This document shows, in pieces, positions 15,724-23,500 of a DNA stretch of 64,000 bases (position 1 is the stretch's first letter; the number at the start of each line of letters is the position of its first letter). The stretch comes from Streptomyces sp. NBC_01304. GTDB lineage: Bacteria > Actinomycetota > Actinomycetes > Streptomycetales > Streptomycetaceae. The translations under genes were made by a program, and so were the position numbers. The stretch spans positions 10,478,001 through 10,542,000 of the forward strand of contig NZ_CP109055.1 of NCBI RefSeq assembly GCF_035975855.1, written 5' to 3'. Under the pieces are notes generated by a model. It was not told the origin of the DNA. It saw only the letters and a list, made by a program, of their open reading frames with translations, and ran no database searches.

Positions 15724-17184
15724 TCACTGGGCGGTCCTGCCCGGCCGCAGGAACGCCGCGGAAAGCAGCGCGACCACGGCGAACACCGCGCCGGTCAGGA
15801 AGCCGCCGGACATGCCGTCGCCGTGCACCGACACCGTGACCAGCGTCGCCAGGCCGATGGAACCACCCAGCGTCTGCAGGGCGTTGAGGACACTGGCCGC
15901 CGCACCGGCCTCGCTGCTGTGCAGCCGGGACGTGGCGAGGATCGTCGGCGGCAGCACGCTGCACGCCATCCCGGCGCCGAGCAGCACCAGGGCGGGCAGC
16001 ACGACGGTCGCGTACGAGCCGCCCTGCCCGAGGGTCGCGAGGGACAGGTTGCCGGTCACGAGCAGCACCGCCCCGCCGGCGAGCAGCCGCTTCGGCCCGA
16101 ACTGGCGCTCAAGACGCACCGCGGCCCCCGCCGTCACGGCCATCGTCACCGGCAGCGGCAGCAGCGCCACCGCCGTCATCAGCGGCGACCAGCCGTTCTG
16201 GCGCTGGAAGAACTGGTTGAGGAAGAAGTACGTGCCGATCAGCGCCCCGGGCACCGCGAGCGTGACCGCGTACGCGAGCACCCGGTCCCGGTCGGCGAAC
16301 AGCCGCGGCACCACGATCGGCTGCTGCGCCCGCCGCTCGATCCGCGCGAACACCGCGAGCAGCCCGGCCCCGGCGGTCACACAGGTGAGCACCAAGGGGT
16401 CGCTCCACTCCCGCTCGGCCGCCTGCGCCAGCCCGTAGACCAGGCTCGCGGCGCCCAGCGCCGAGACCAGGGCGCCCGCCAGGTCGAACCGGCCGCGGTG
16501 GCGCGGCGTCTCCGCCAGCACCAGCGGCGCGAGCACCAGGATCGCGAGGCCGAGCGGCACATCGAGGAAAAGCACCCAGCGCCAGGAGCTCAGCGAGGCC
16601 AGCGCCCCCGCGAGCAGCAGCCCGCCGGCCGTGCTGACCGCGCCCACCGCCGTGCACACGGCGATCGCCCGCTTCCGGGAGGCCCCTTCCGCGAACATGC
16701 TCAGGAGCAGCGCCAGCCCGCTGGGCGCCGCGAGCGCGGCGCCGATGCCCTGCACGGCGCGGATGGCGACGAGGAGTTCCCCGGACGACGCGAGCCCGCG
16801 CAGCGAGGCGGCCGCGGTGAACAGGCCCACGCCCACCAGGAACACCTTGCGGCGGCCCAGGATGTCACCGGCCCGGCCGCCGAGCAGCAGCAGTCCGCCG
16901 AACGCCAGCAGATAGGCATTGATCACCCAGGCCGCGTCGACGGCGGACAGACCGAGCCCCTCGCGCATCCCGGGCAGTGCGATGTTCACGATCGGATCGT
17001 CCAGCTGGATCATCGCGTTGCACCCGGCGATCACCCCGAGCGCGGTCGCGCGACGCAGCCGGCCGCGCGTGCGCGAGGGCTTCGCGAGTGGGCTCTGCAG
17101 GGGTTCGGGGACGGGTGCCACCGGCAGCCGGGACACCTCGGTGGCCGCTTCCGCGGACACCTGCGCGGATATCTGCGCCGACAT
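15724..17184 (-). CDS. MFS drug exporter, DHA2 (14-TM) type
   Basis: 486-residue integral membrane protein with about 14 hydrophobic segments. The MFS signatures are LDDPIVNIALP in TM1 (DHA2 motif D1), GRAGDILGRRKVF in the TM2-TM3 loop (motif A), and RAVQGIGAALAAPSGLALL around TM4-TM5. The first 45 residues form a soluble tail. Proton-driven export of hydrophobic compounds is expected, making it the obvious candidate exporter for the left-hand pathways. ATG 17184 has GGAGG about 7 nt upstream. It converges with the multicopper oxidase across a nested hairpin and diverges from the DUF1772 gene. Confidence 0.85.
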   Translation of the reverse strand: MSAQISAQVSAEAATEVSRLPVAPVPEPLQSPLAKPSRTRGRLRRATALGVIAGCNAMIQLDDPIVNIALPGMREGLGLSAVDAAWVINAYLLAFGGLLLLGGRAGDILGRRKVFLVGVGLFTAAASLRGLASSGELLVAIRAVQGIGAALAAPSGLALLLSMFAEGASRKRAIAVCTAVGAVSTAGGLLLAGALASLSSWRWVLFLDVPLGLAILVLAPLVLAETPRHRGRFDLAGALVSALGAASLVYGLAQAAEREWSDPLVLTCVTAGAGLLAVFARIERRAQQPIVVPRLFADRDRVLAYAVTLAVPGALIGTYFFLNQFFQRQNGWSPLMTAVALLPLPVTMAVTAGAAVRLERQFGPKRLLAGGAVLLVTGNLSLATLGQGGSYATVVLPALVLLGAGMACSVLPPTILATSRLHSSEAGAAASVLNALQTLGGSIGLATLVTVSVHGDGMSGGFLTGAVFAVVALLSAAFLRPGRTAQ

Positions 17185-17294
17185 GGGCGCCTCCTGACAA
17201 CGACATGGACGGGGAGGTCGGGGGTCACCGTCCCAAGGACCGCCGGAGAAGCGCTGAAGCCTCACTCGAAGCCCGCCACAGAAGTTGGTCGAAA

Positions 17295-17315
17295 TTTGAT
17301 CCAGACCTGGTCAAA
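17295..17315. promoter_or_regulatory. imperfect palindrome in divergent promoter region
   Basis: TTTGATCCAGACCTGGTCAAA is a near-palindrome (TTTGA/TCAAA and CCAG/CTGG arms) in the 244-bp gap between the exporter and the DUF1772 gene. It is a plausible operator for one or both; no cognate regulator is adjacent. Confidence 0.35.
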
Positions 17316-17428
17316 GGGCCATGGCAGAAGGTGCGTCGGCGCGCCTATGCTCACTGCGCTCGCGCGTCGGCAGCCCTGTCCGCAGTCCTGTCCGCGAATC
17401 CCCGCACGACCAGAGTGAGGTCGTTTCG

Positions 17429-18100
17429 ATGACAGCCAACCAGTACAGCCCGTACGGTGCTCCGGGATCCGGCGCTCCGGGACCAGGTGGTCCGGGGCAC
17501 GGCGCACCAGGGCCCGGTGGTCCGGGCTACCAGCCCGGCCCCCAGTTCGCACCGCAGCCGCTCCAGCCACGCAGCAAGGGAGCGGGCGCCTCCGGACCCC
17601 TGCTCGTGGCGGCGGCCGTCATGATGGGGCTGCTCGCCGGTCTGTTCTTCACCTTCGACCTGTCGATCATGCCGGGCCTGAAGCGTCTCGACGACGTCCA
17701 GTATTTGACCGCGATGCAGAACTTCAACGACCTGATCGACAACAGCGGTCCGTTCGGCATGGTCTTCGTCGCCGCGCTCGTCGTCATCGTGTGGGCCGCG
17801 ATCCTCGAGTACAAGCGAGGCCGCAAGAAGGTGGCGATCTGGGCCGGGATCGCCGCCGGCCTCTACCTGGTGGCGCTGCTCATCACGTTCTCCGTGAACA
17901 TCCCGATCAACATGGAACTCGCCGACCTGGGCAACCCGGCCAAGGCCAAGGACCTGTCGGTCATCGACAAGTTCAAGGGCGTCTGGTCGGCCACCAACAT
18001 CGTGCGCACCATCCTGTGCACGGTCGCCGTGGGCTGTGTCGCCCAGGCCCTGAAGCTGCACGGCCGCGAGACGGCAGCCGAATCGGCGTCGCGTCACTAG
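17429..18100 (+). CDS. DUF1772 / anthrone-oxygenase-like membrane protein
   Basis: 223-residue membrane protein. About 50 N-terminal residues are Gly/Pro-rich repeats (GAPGPGGPG units), then four hydrophobic segments. The VNIPINMELADLG loop and VWSATNIVRTILC match the DUF1772 family, which includes cofactor-free anthrone-oxidising proteins from aromatic polyketide clusters and many uncharacterised proteins. Whether it acts on a polyketide here is unknown; an iterative PKS is encoded 2.5 kb away. ATG 17429 has a weak ribosome site (GAGTGAGG). It ends at a GC-rich hairpin shared with a second DUF1772 gene that converges on it. Confidence 0.72.
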   Translation: MTANQYSPYGAPGSGAPGPGGPGHGAPGPGGPGYQPGPQFAPQPLQPRSKGAGASGPLLVAAAVMMGLLAGLFFTFDLSIMPGLKRLDDVQYLTAMQNFNDLIDNSGPFGMVFVAALVVIVWAAILEYKRGRKKVAIWAGIAAGLYLVALLITFSVNIPINMELADLGNPAKAKDLSVIDKFKGVWSATNIVRTILCTVAVGCVAQALKLHGRETAAESASRH

Positions 18101-18106
18101 AGACGG

Positions 18107-18147
18107 CCGCACCGGTGCGGGGCCTCAGCGGCCCGGCACCGGTGCGG
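18107..18147. terminator. hairpin between the two DUF1772 genes
   Basis: Arms 18107-18118 and 18136-18147 (CCGCACCGGTGC and its complement) enclose a further GGGCC/GGCCC pairing. The hairpin lies between convergent stops and is a likely bidirectional terminator. Confidence 0.7.
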
Positions 18148-18175
18148 AGCCAGCTGAACAGAGCGTCGGATCGGG

Positions 18176-18685
18176 TCAGTACGCGGCGCCGTGCGCCACG
18201 AGCGCCCAGCACAGCAGGCCCATGGTGGCCGTGCACAGCACCGCCCGCACCACGTTCCAGCGCGCCCAGGTGGCCTCGAACTGCTCGCGCACCACGGCGG
18301 GTTGGGCGATCCCGGCGGGCGCTCCGGCCGCCTGCAGGGTGTTGTTCAGCGGGATGTTCACCCGGTTGGTGACGCTCATCGCCACCAGGTAGACCACCAG
18401 GGCCCCGCCCGTCGGCCACACCGGGCCCCGCGGACCGTCGCCCACCAGCTGCAGCCCGAGGGCCGCCGCGGTGAACAGGAACGAGCCGATGTAGCCGAGG
18501 ACGAACCACCCGTTGAGGATCGAGACGTTGATGCGCTGCATCACCTCGATGAACGTACGGTCGTCACTGCCGCGCAGCGCCAGCATGACCGCACAGGCGA
18601 ACCCGTAGAACAGGCCGCTCACGAGGCCCGCCGCCAAGGTCGCCGCAAGTAACGCGACAAGTCGTGCCGTTTCCAAAGTGATCAT
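18176..18685 (-). CDS. second DUF1772 / anthrone-oxygenase-like membrane protein
   Basis: 169-residue protein with four hydrophobic segments and the family loop NRVNIPLNNTL followed by ARWNVVRAVLC. It lacks the Gly/Pro-rich N-terminal extension of the paralogue on the opposite strand and is clearly diverged from it. Its start overlaps the end of the transglutaminase-like gene by 4 nt, so it is the last gene of the minus-strand PKS set (PKS, KASIII-like, transglutaminase-like, DUF1772). That position makes a tailoring oxidation or membrane-associated role in the aromatic polyketide branch plausible, without direct proof. Confidence 0.72.
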   Translation of the reverse strand: MITLETARLVALLAATLAAGLVSGLFYGFACAVMLALRGSDDRTFIEVMQRINVSILNGWFVLGYIGSFLFTAAALGLQLVGDGPRGPVWPTGGALVVYLVAMSVTNRVNIPLNNTLQAAGAPAGIAQPAVVREQFEATWARWNVVRAVLCTATMGLLCWALVAHGAAY

Positions 18686-19410
18686 CCTTCCGAGGCAGGC
18701 GGCGGCCCCGTGCGGGAGTCCGACACCTGGCGGTAGTCGTCGAGACCCGGATAGCGCCCCGGAATCTCCGTGGCGATGTATCCGGCCGGTACGTCGTGAA
18801 AGCTGCCGTGCGACGCGGCGTACGAGAAGAACGCCGCACCGCGCCGGTCCGTCTGCGGCAGCAGCGCACCCCGCTCCTCGTCGAAGGCGACGGGGTCGAC
18901 GCCGAGCCGCGCGCACAGCGCCTTGTCGAACATCGGCGTCAGGGTGACCCAACTGCCGTTCAGCCAGACCTCGGTGAAGCCGTGCCAGGCGAACACGTTG
19001 GTGCCCGTGGCCCCCCGGATCCGGCGGCCGCTGTAGTGGTGGTTGACCACATCGGCGAAGGCCGGCCGCGCGGGAATGCCCGACGCCCGGCACATCGCCG
19101 TGAACAGGGACGCCTTGCTGACACAGAAGCCGTGTCCCTCGGCGAGCACACTGCTGGCCCGGTACGTCTCCAGATCGCGCAGATAGTCGCCCATGGAGAT
19201 GCGGCGCCCCGGCGGGATGCTGCAGTAGCCGATCGAGTCACGCACCCACTCGTAGAGCGCGCGAGCCTTGTCGGTGCCCTCGGCGTCCGGCGCGATGCGC
19301 CCGGCCGCCTCCCGCACCGCGGGGTGGTCGCTGTCTATGTAAGTGCCGGGCGTCAGAAACCGCTGAACGTCCTTCGGTGTCTGCCGTTCGGTCCTGGTCA
19401 TGGGGTACAT
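18682..19410 (-). CDS. transglutaminase-like cysteine protease-fold protein
   Basis: 242-residue protein of the transglutaminase-like superfamily. The Cys-His-Asp pattern is visible: EGHGFCVSKASLF (Cys), WHGFTEVWLNGSWV (His) and LTPMFDKAL (Asp). Such proteins can hydrolyse or form amide bonds; in antibiotic clusters a few act as amide synthases or acyl transferases. It lies between the KASIII-like acyltransferase and a DUF1772 gene and overlaps both. ATG 19410 is preferred because GGAGG lies 7 nt upstream; ATG 19401, which makes an ATGA overlap with the preceding stop, is the alternative. A role in joining the aromatic polyketide to an amine is inference. Confidence 0.75.
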   Translation of the reverse strand: MYPMTRTERQTPKDVQRFLTPGTYIDSDHPAVREAAGRIAPDAEGTDKARALYEWVRDSIGYCSIPPGRRISMGDYLRDLETYRASSVLAEGHGFCVSKASLFTAMCRASGIPARPAFADVVNHHYSGRRIRGATGTNVFAWHGFTEVWLNGSWVTLTPMFDKALCARLGVDPVAFDEERGALLPQTDRRGAAFFSYAASHGSFHDVPAGYIATEIPGRYPGLDDYRQVSDSRTGPPPASEG

Positions 19411-20450
19411 CGCACCGCCTCCGGGGTCTCGGTGAACTCCAGCACCACGAGGGTGCAGTTGTAGCCGCCGCCCACACCGGCGAGCAGCACGCGGTCGCCC
19501 GCCTCCAACGCCTCGTCCTCGACCAGCCGGTCGAGGGCGGCGAACTGGTCGGTGCAGCCGGCGTGCCCGAGCTCGCGGGCGATGTGCCAGGTGCTGCGGT
19601 CGATGCCGACGCCCAGGGGGTCGAGGCACTGCTCGTACAGGGCCTCACGGCCGAGCGCGGGGGTGACCACATGGCGTACGTCGGCGGCGGCCACACCGGC
19701 CTCGGCGAACGCGCGCTCGCCGGCCCGGTGCATCAGGTCGGCCATCCGCCGCTTGGCCTCGTCCAGGCCGTCGTCGAGGGTGTCGGAGAACTCCATCACC
19801 CGGTCGAAGAAGCCGATCGGATAGCCGTCCTGCGGATCGGGCGAGAACGGCATCGCGCCGCGCTGCATCCCTTCCAGGCCGGTGTCGGCGACGGACACCG
19901 TGGCCACGACCTTGGCGAAGCCGGCACCACGGTTCAGGACGATCGCCCCCGCGCCGTCACCGAAGACGAAGACGGGCGGCGCGGCCCGCCAGCGGTCCCA
20001 GGCACCCTCCCCGAACCGGTCCGACGCGGTGATCATCGCGGCGGTCCCCGGGGCGGCGGCCGCCAGGTGGGCGGCGGCCAACTCCACCGCTCCCACCGCC
20101 GAGTTGGACAGCTGGTGGATCTCGTACGAGATGCCGTGCCCGTCGAGGACCTGGTCCTGGATGTAGGACGCGGCGTTCCAGCCCGCGAGCCCGTTGTGCG
20201 TGGCCACGCCGTGCAGGAGCAGGGCGAACCGGTCGGCGCTCAGCCCCGAACGGGCAAGGGCGGTGCGCGCGGCCCGTATCGCCATCGCGGGCTGCGAGTC
20301 GGCCGGGTCGTCGGCGACCGCGACCCGCTGCTGCCCGGTCTCGCGCTGGAACTCACGGGTGTAGCGGCCGTCGGCGATGGCATCGTCGACCGGAACGGTC
20401 TTGGGATGCCAGGCGCCGGTACCGGCGAGAAAGATGTCGTCGTGTCGCAT
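19398..20450 (-). CDS. KASIII-like acyltransferase with Ser at the active site
   Basis: 350-residue thiolase-fold protein of the KAS III family. The position of the catalytic Cys (AACAG in FabH) is S115 in HQLSNSAVG. The His region (RELGHAG) and the Asn region (GGGYNCT) remain. Homologues beside bacterial iterative PKSs, such as ChlB6 and CerJ, transfer aryl groups from carrier proteins to sugars or amines, and DpsC shows that Ser can replace Cys. I therefore predict aroyl transfer from the adjacent PKS rather than chain elongation. It lies 112 nt downstream of the PKS gene on the same strand. The substitution should be confirmed by alignment. Confidence 0.78.
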   Translation of the reverse strand: MRHDDIFLAGTGAWHPKTVPVDDAIADGRYTREFQRETGQQRVAVADDPADSQPAMAIRAARTALARSGLSADRFALLLHGVATHNGLAGWNAASYIQDQVLDGHGISYEIHQLSNSAVGAVELAAAHLAAAAPGTAAMITASDRFGEGAWDRWRAAPPVFVFGDGAGAIVLNRGAGFAKVVATVSVADTGLEGMQRGAMPFSPDPQDGYPIGFFDRVMEFSDTLDDGLDEAKRRMADLMHRAGERAFAEAGVAAADVRHVVTPALGREALYEQCLDPLGVGIDRSTWHIARELGHAGCTDQFAALDRLVEDEALEAGDRVLLAGVGGGYNCTLVVLEFTETPEAVRCTP

Positions 20451-20562
20451 CGTCCGGGTCCTTTCATGGGGGTTCGGAGGTCGTGCCCCGAAGGGGCGCG
20501 GGGAACTGCGCGCCCAGCCACGACGCGCCCGCAGATTCGAAACCGGCCTCCCAGCGGAGCGG

Positions 20563-23500
20563 CTACGCGGAGGCGGAACTGAGTCGTTCGGTCAGGAAGC
20601 CCGCGACGGCGGCAGCCGTCGGGTGCTTCCACACGAGCGTGGCGGGGAGCTTGATCCGCAACCTCTTCTCCAGTCCGCGCCGCAGCAACTGCGTCATCAC
20701 GGAGTCGAGCCCCAGCTCGGTCAGCGGCCGGTGTACGTCCAACTGGGCGGCGTGCAGGCCCAGTTCGGCCTCGATCTGCTTGCCCACCTCGGCCAGGAGC
20801 AGGGCATGGAGTTCGTCGGGCCCGAGCCCTCCGATCAGCTCGGTCGGATCGTCCTGCTCGCCCGGCGCGTCGGCCTCGGCGGCCGCGAGCTCCTGGAGCA
20901 CGGGCAGCGTCACCGCTCCGAGGACCGGGACCACCGCCACATAGCCGCTCCCGCCGTCGCCGGTGTACTCCCAGGCGCGCAGGGCGTCGGCGGGATCGAC
21001 GGACCCCACCCCGTGGTCGGCGAGTTCCGCCTCCACGAAGTCGCTGATGCCCATGCCGCTGCCGCGCCACGACGTCCACGCATAGCTCGTGGCGCCCGTG
21101 TCGCCGAGGGCCCGGCGGTGGCGGGCCAGCGCGTCGAGGCAGGCGTTGGCGGCGGCGTAACTCGACTGGCCGGTCAGCCCCAACTGGTAGCCCACCGAGG
21201 AGAACAGCACGAAGAAGTCGACGCTGCCGGGCGGGAAGAGCGCGTCCAGGACGAGCGCGCCCTTCGCCTTGGGCCGCAGCACGGCCTCCAGCGACGCCTC
21301 GTCGAGGTCCGCGAGCATTCGGTCGTCGAGCACGCCGGCCGCATGGACCACGCCGCAGATCGGCGGCAGGCCGAGCGCTTCGGGATCGAGGGCGGCGGCC
21401 GCCGCGTCCGGGTCGGCGACATCGAGGGACACGCTCCGCACGGTCACGCCGAGCGCTTCGAGATGTCGTACCGCCTCCACACGCTTCAGCGCGGCGGGGT
21501 CCGTGAGCTGCGGCCAGGCGGCACGCGGTTCCAGGGCCGTCCGGCCGGCGAGCACCAGGCGCCGCGCGCCTCGGCCGACCAGCCACTTCGCCACTTCGAG
21601 GCCCAGCGCACCGAGTCCGCCGGTGATCAGATACGTACCGTCGGCGCGGCACCGCAGCCCGTCGGCGGAGCCTTCGCCACGCGGGCCGGTGTCGCCGGCG
21701 GACCACGGCACCATGCGGGCCGCCGTCGCACCGCCCGCGGTCAGCCGCAGGATCTCCGGCTCGGGTGCGCAGCGCAGCACGTCGGGCAGCAGGTCGAGTG
21801 CGACATCCGGGTCGAGGTCAAGGGCGCGCGCGTTGAGCTCGGGATGCTCACCCGCGATCACCCGGGTCAGCCCCCACATCGCGCTCTGCGCGACCGCGTC
21901 CGCCCCGCGTGCCTGCCAGGCGCCCGAGGTGAGTGCCCACAGCCGGGGCGGCAGCGCTCCACAGCGGGCGAGCAGCAGCTGGGCGGTGGCGGCGAGCCGC
22001 CAGGCCGAGCGCTGCGCACCAGCGGCGGAGCCTTCGAGGTCGGGCAGCACCAGGACCGCGTCGTCGCGGCCCAACTCGTCGATCAGCGGCCCCAGTTCGT
22101 CGGCCGCCTGTACCCGTAGGCAGCGCAGGCCCGCGGCCGTCAGGGTCGCGGTCACCCGGTCCGCGTACGCCGCCTCGCCGACCAGCGCCACGGTGCGCAG
22201 CCGGGACCGGCGCTCCGCGGCGAGTTCCACCGGCCGCCAGTCGAGCGTGTGGGCGAGCCGCTGCGGCGGCACGGACGACCGTACGTCGCCCTCCAGGGTC
22301 GCGAACCGCAGCCCGTCGAGGGTGCTGAGCACCGCCCCGCCGTCGTCGGTGACCACCACATGGGTGGTGTCGCCCGGCGAGGCCGGGTCGGTGAGGACAT
22401 GCACGGTGACGTGGTCGGGCAACTCCCCGGCCAGCCAAAGCCGTTCGACGGCCGACGGCATGCGCAGCACCCCGTCGTCGGGGAAGGCGAGCGGGGCGAC
22501 CGAGAACACCGCGTCGAGCAGGGACGCCGCGGCCAGCCCCCGGGGCGCGGTCGCGGGCAGCAGCCGCAGCCGGGCGCGCAGTCGGTCGCCGTCCCCGGCG
22601 AGCGCCTGCGACTCCCAGGGGAAACCGATGTCGCCGACGCCGACCGCGTCAAGACGTTTGACCACCGCGTCCGGGCTGAGCTCCGGCAGCTCGGCGCCCA
22701 GGTCGAGGTCGTCGAGCCAGTCCGTGGCATGCTCGGCGTCCCGCAGCGAGGCCACGGTGTGGACGCTCCACGCGCCCGCGCCGCCGTCCCCGTCCTGCCC
22801 CTGACCGTCGGCGCCGATCCGCCGCGAGGCGATGCTCACCTCGGTGTCCTGGCGCACCACGTGGATCTCCTGCTCGCCCGCCACGGTCACCGGCACCTTG
22901 AGGCGTACGTCGGTCAGTACGCCGGTGCCCCCGGCGGCGAGGAACGTCTGCAGGAGCACGGCGGCGGGCACGACCTCGACGCCGTGGATCGGGTGCGAGC
23001 CCGGATAGGGCCGGCTGTCGTGGTCGAGCCGGGTCCGCCACACGCGCGGCGACACCGCCCCCGCCACCGTCAGCTCCGCGCCGAGCAAGGTGCCCGAGTC
23101 GACGTCGTGCTCCTCGGGCGCGGCACCGCCCGGTGACCCGGTGCGCCAGTACGGGGTGTGCTGCCAGGCCCGCCGCGGCAGCGCGACCAGGGCCCCGTCG
23201 GGGGCGAGCGCTCCGGGGTCCGGTACGCCGCCGTGGCAGTGCAGCGCGCCGAGGTGAGCGAGCAGCGTCGCCCGCTCACCCCGTTCGCGGCGCAGGGTGC
23301 CGGTGACGAACACCTCGCTGTGGCCGAGGTGTTCAAGGGTCTCGCCGATCGAGTGGGTTACCACCGGATGCCCGGACAGCTCGACGAAGACACGGTGTCC
23401 GTCCTCGGCCGCCGCGACGACGGCCCGGTCCAGGCGGACGGGGTTGCGAAGATTGGCCGCCCAGTAGGCGCCGTCGCGCGGCGCGGGGGAGCGGGGGTCG

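Noticed and set aside
11619..15839. 1406-codon open frame on the + strand
   Set aside because: It runs antisense to the decarboxylase and out of frame with the multicopper oxidase; composition is Arg/Gly/Pro-rich with no domains, a typical shadow in high-GC DNA.
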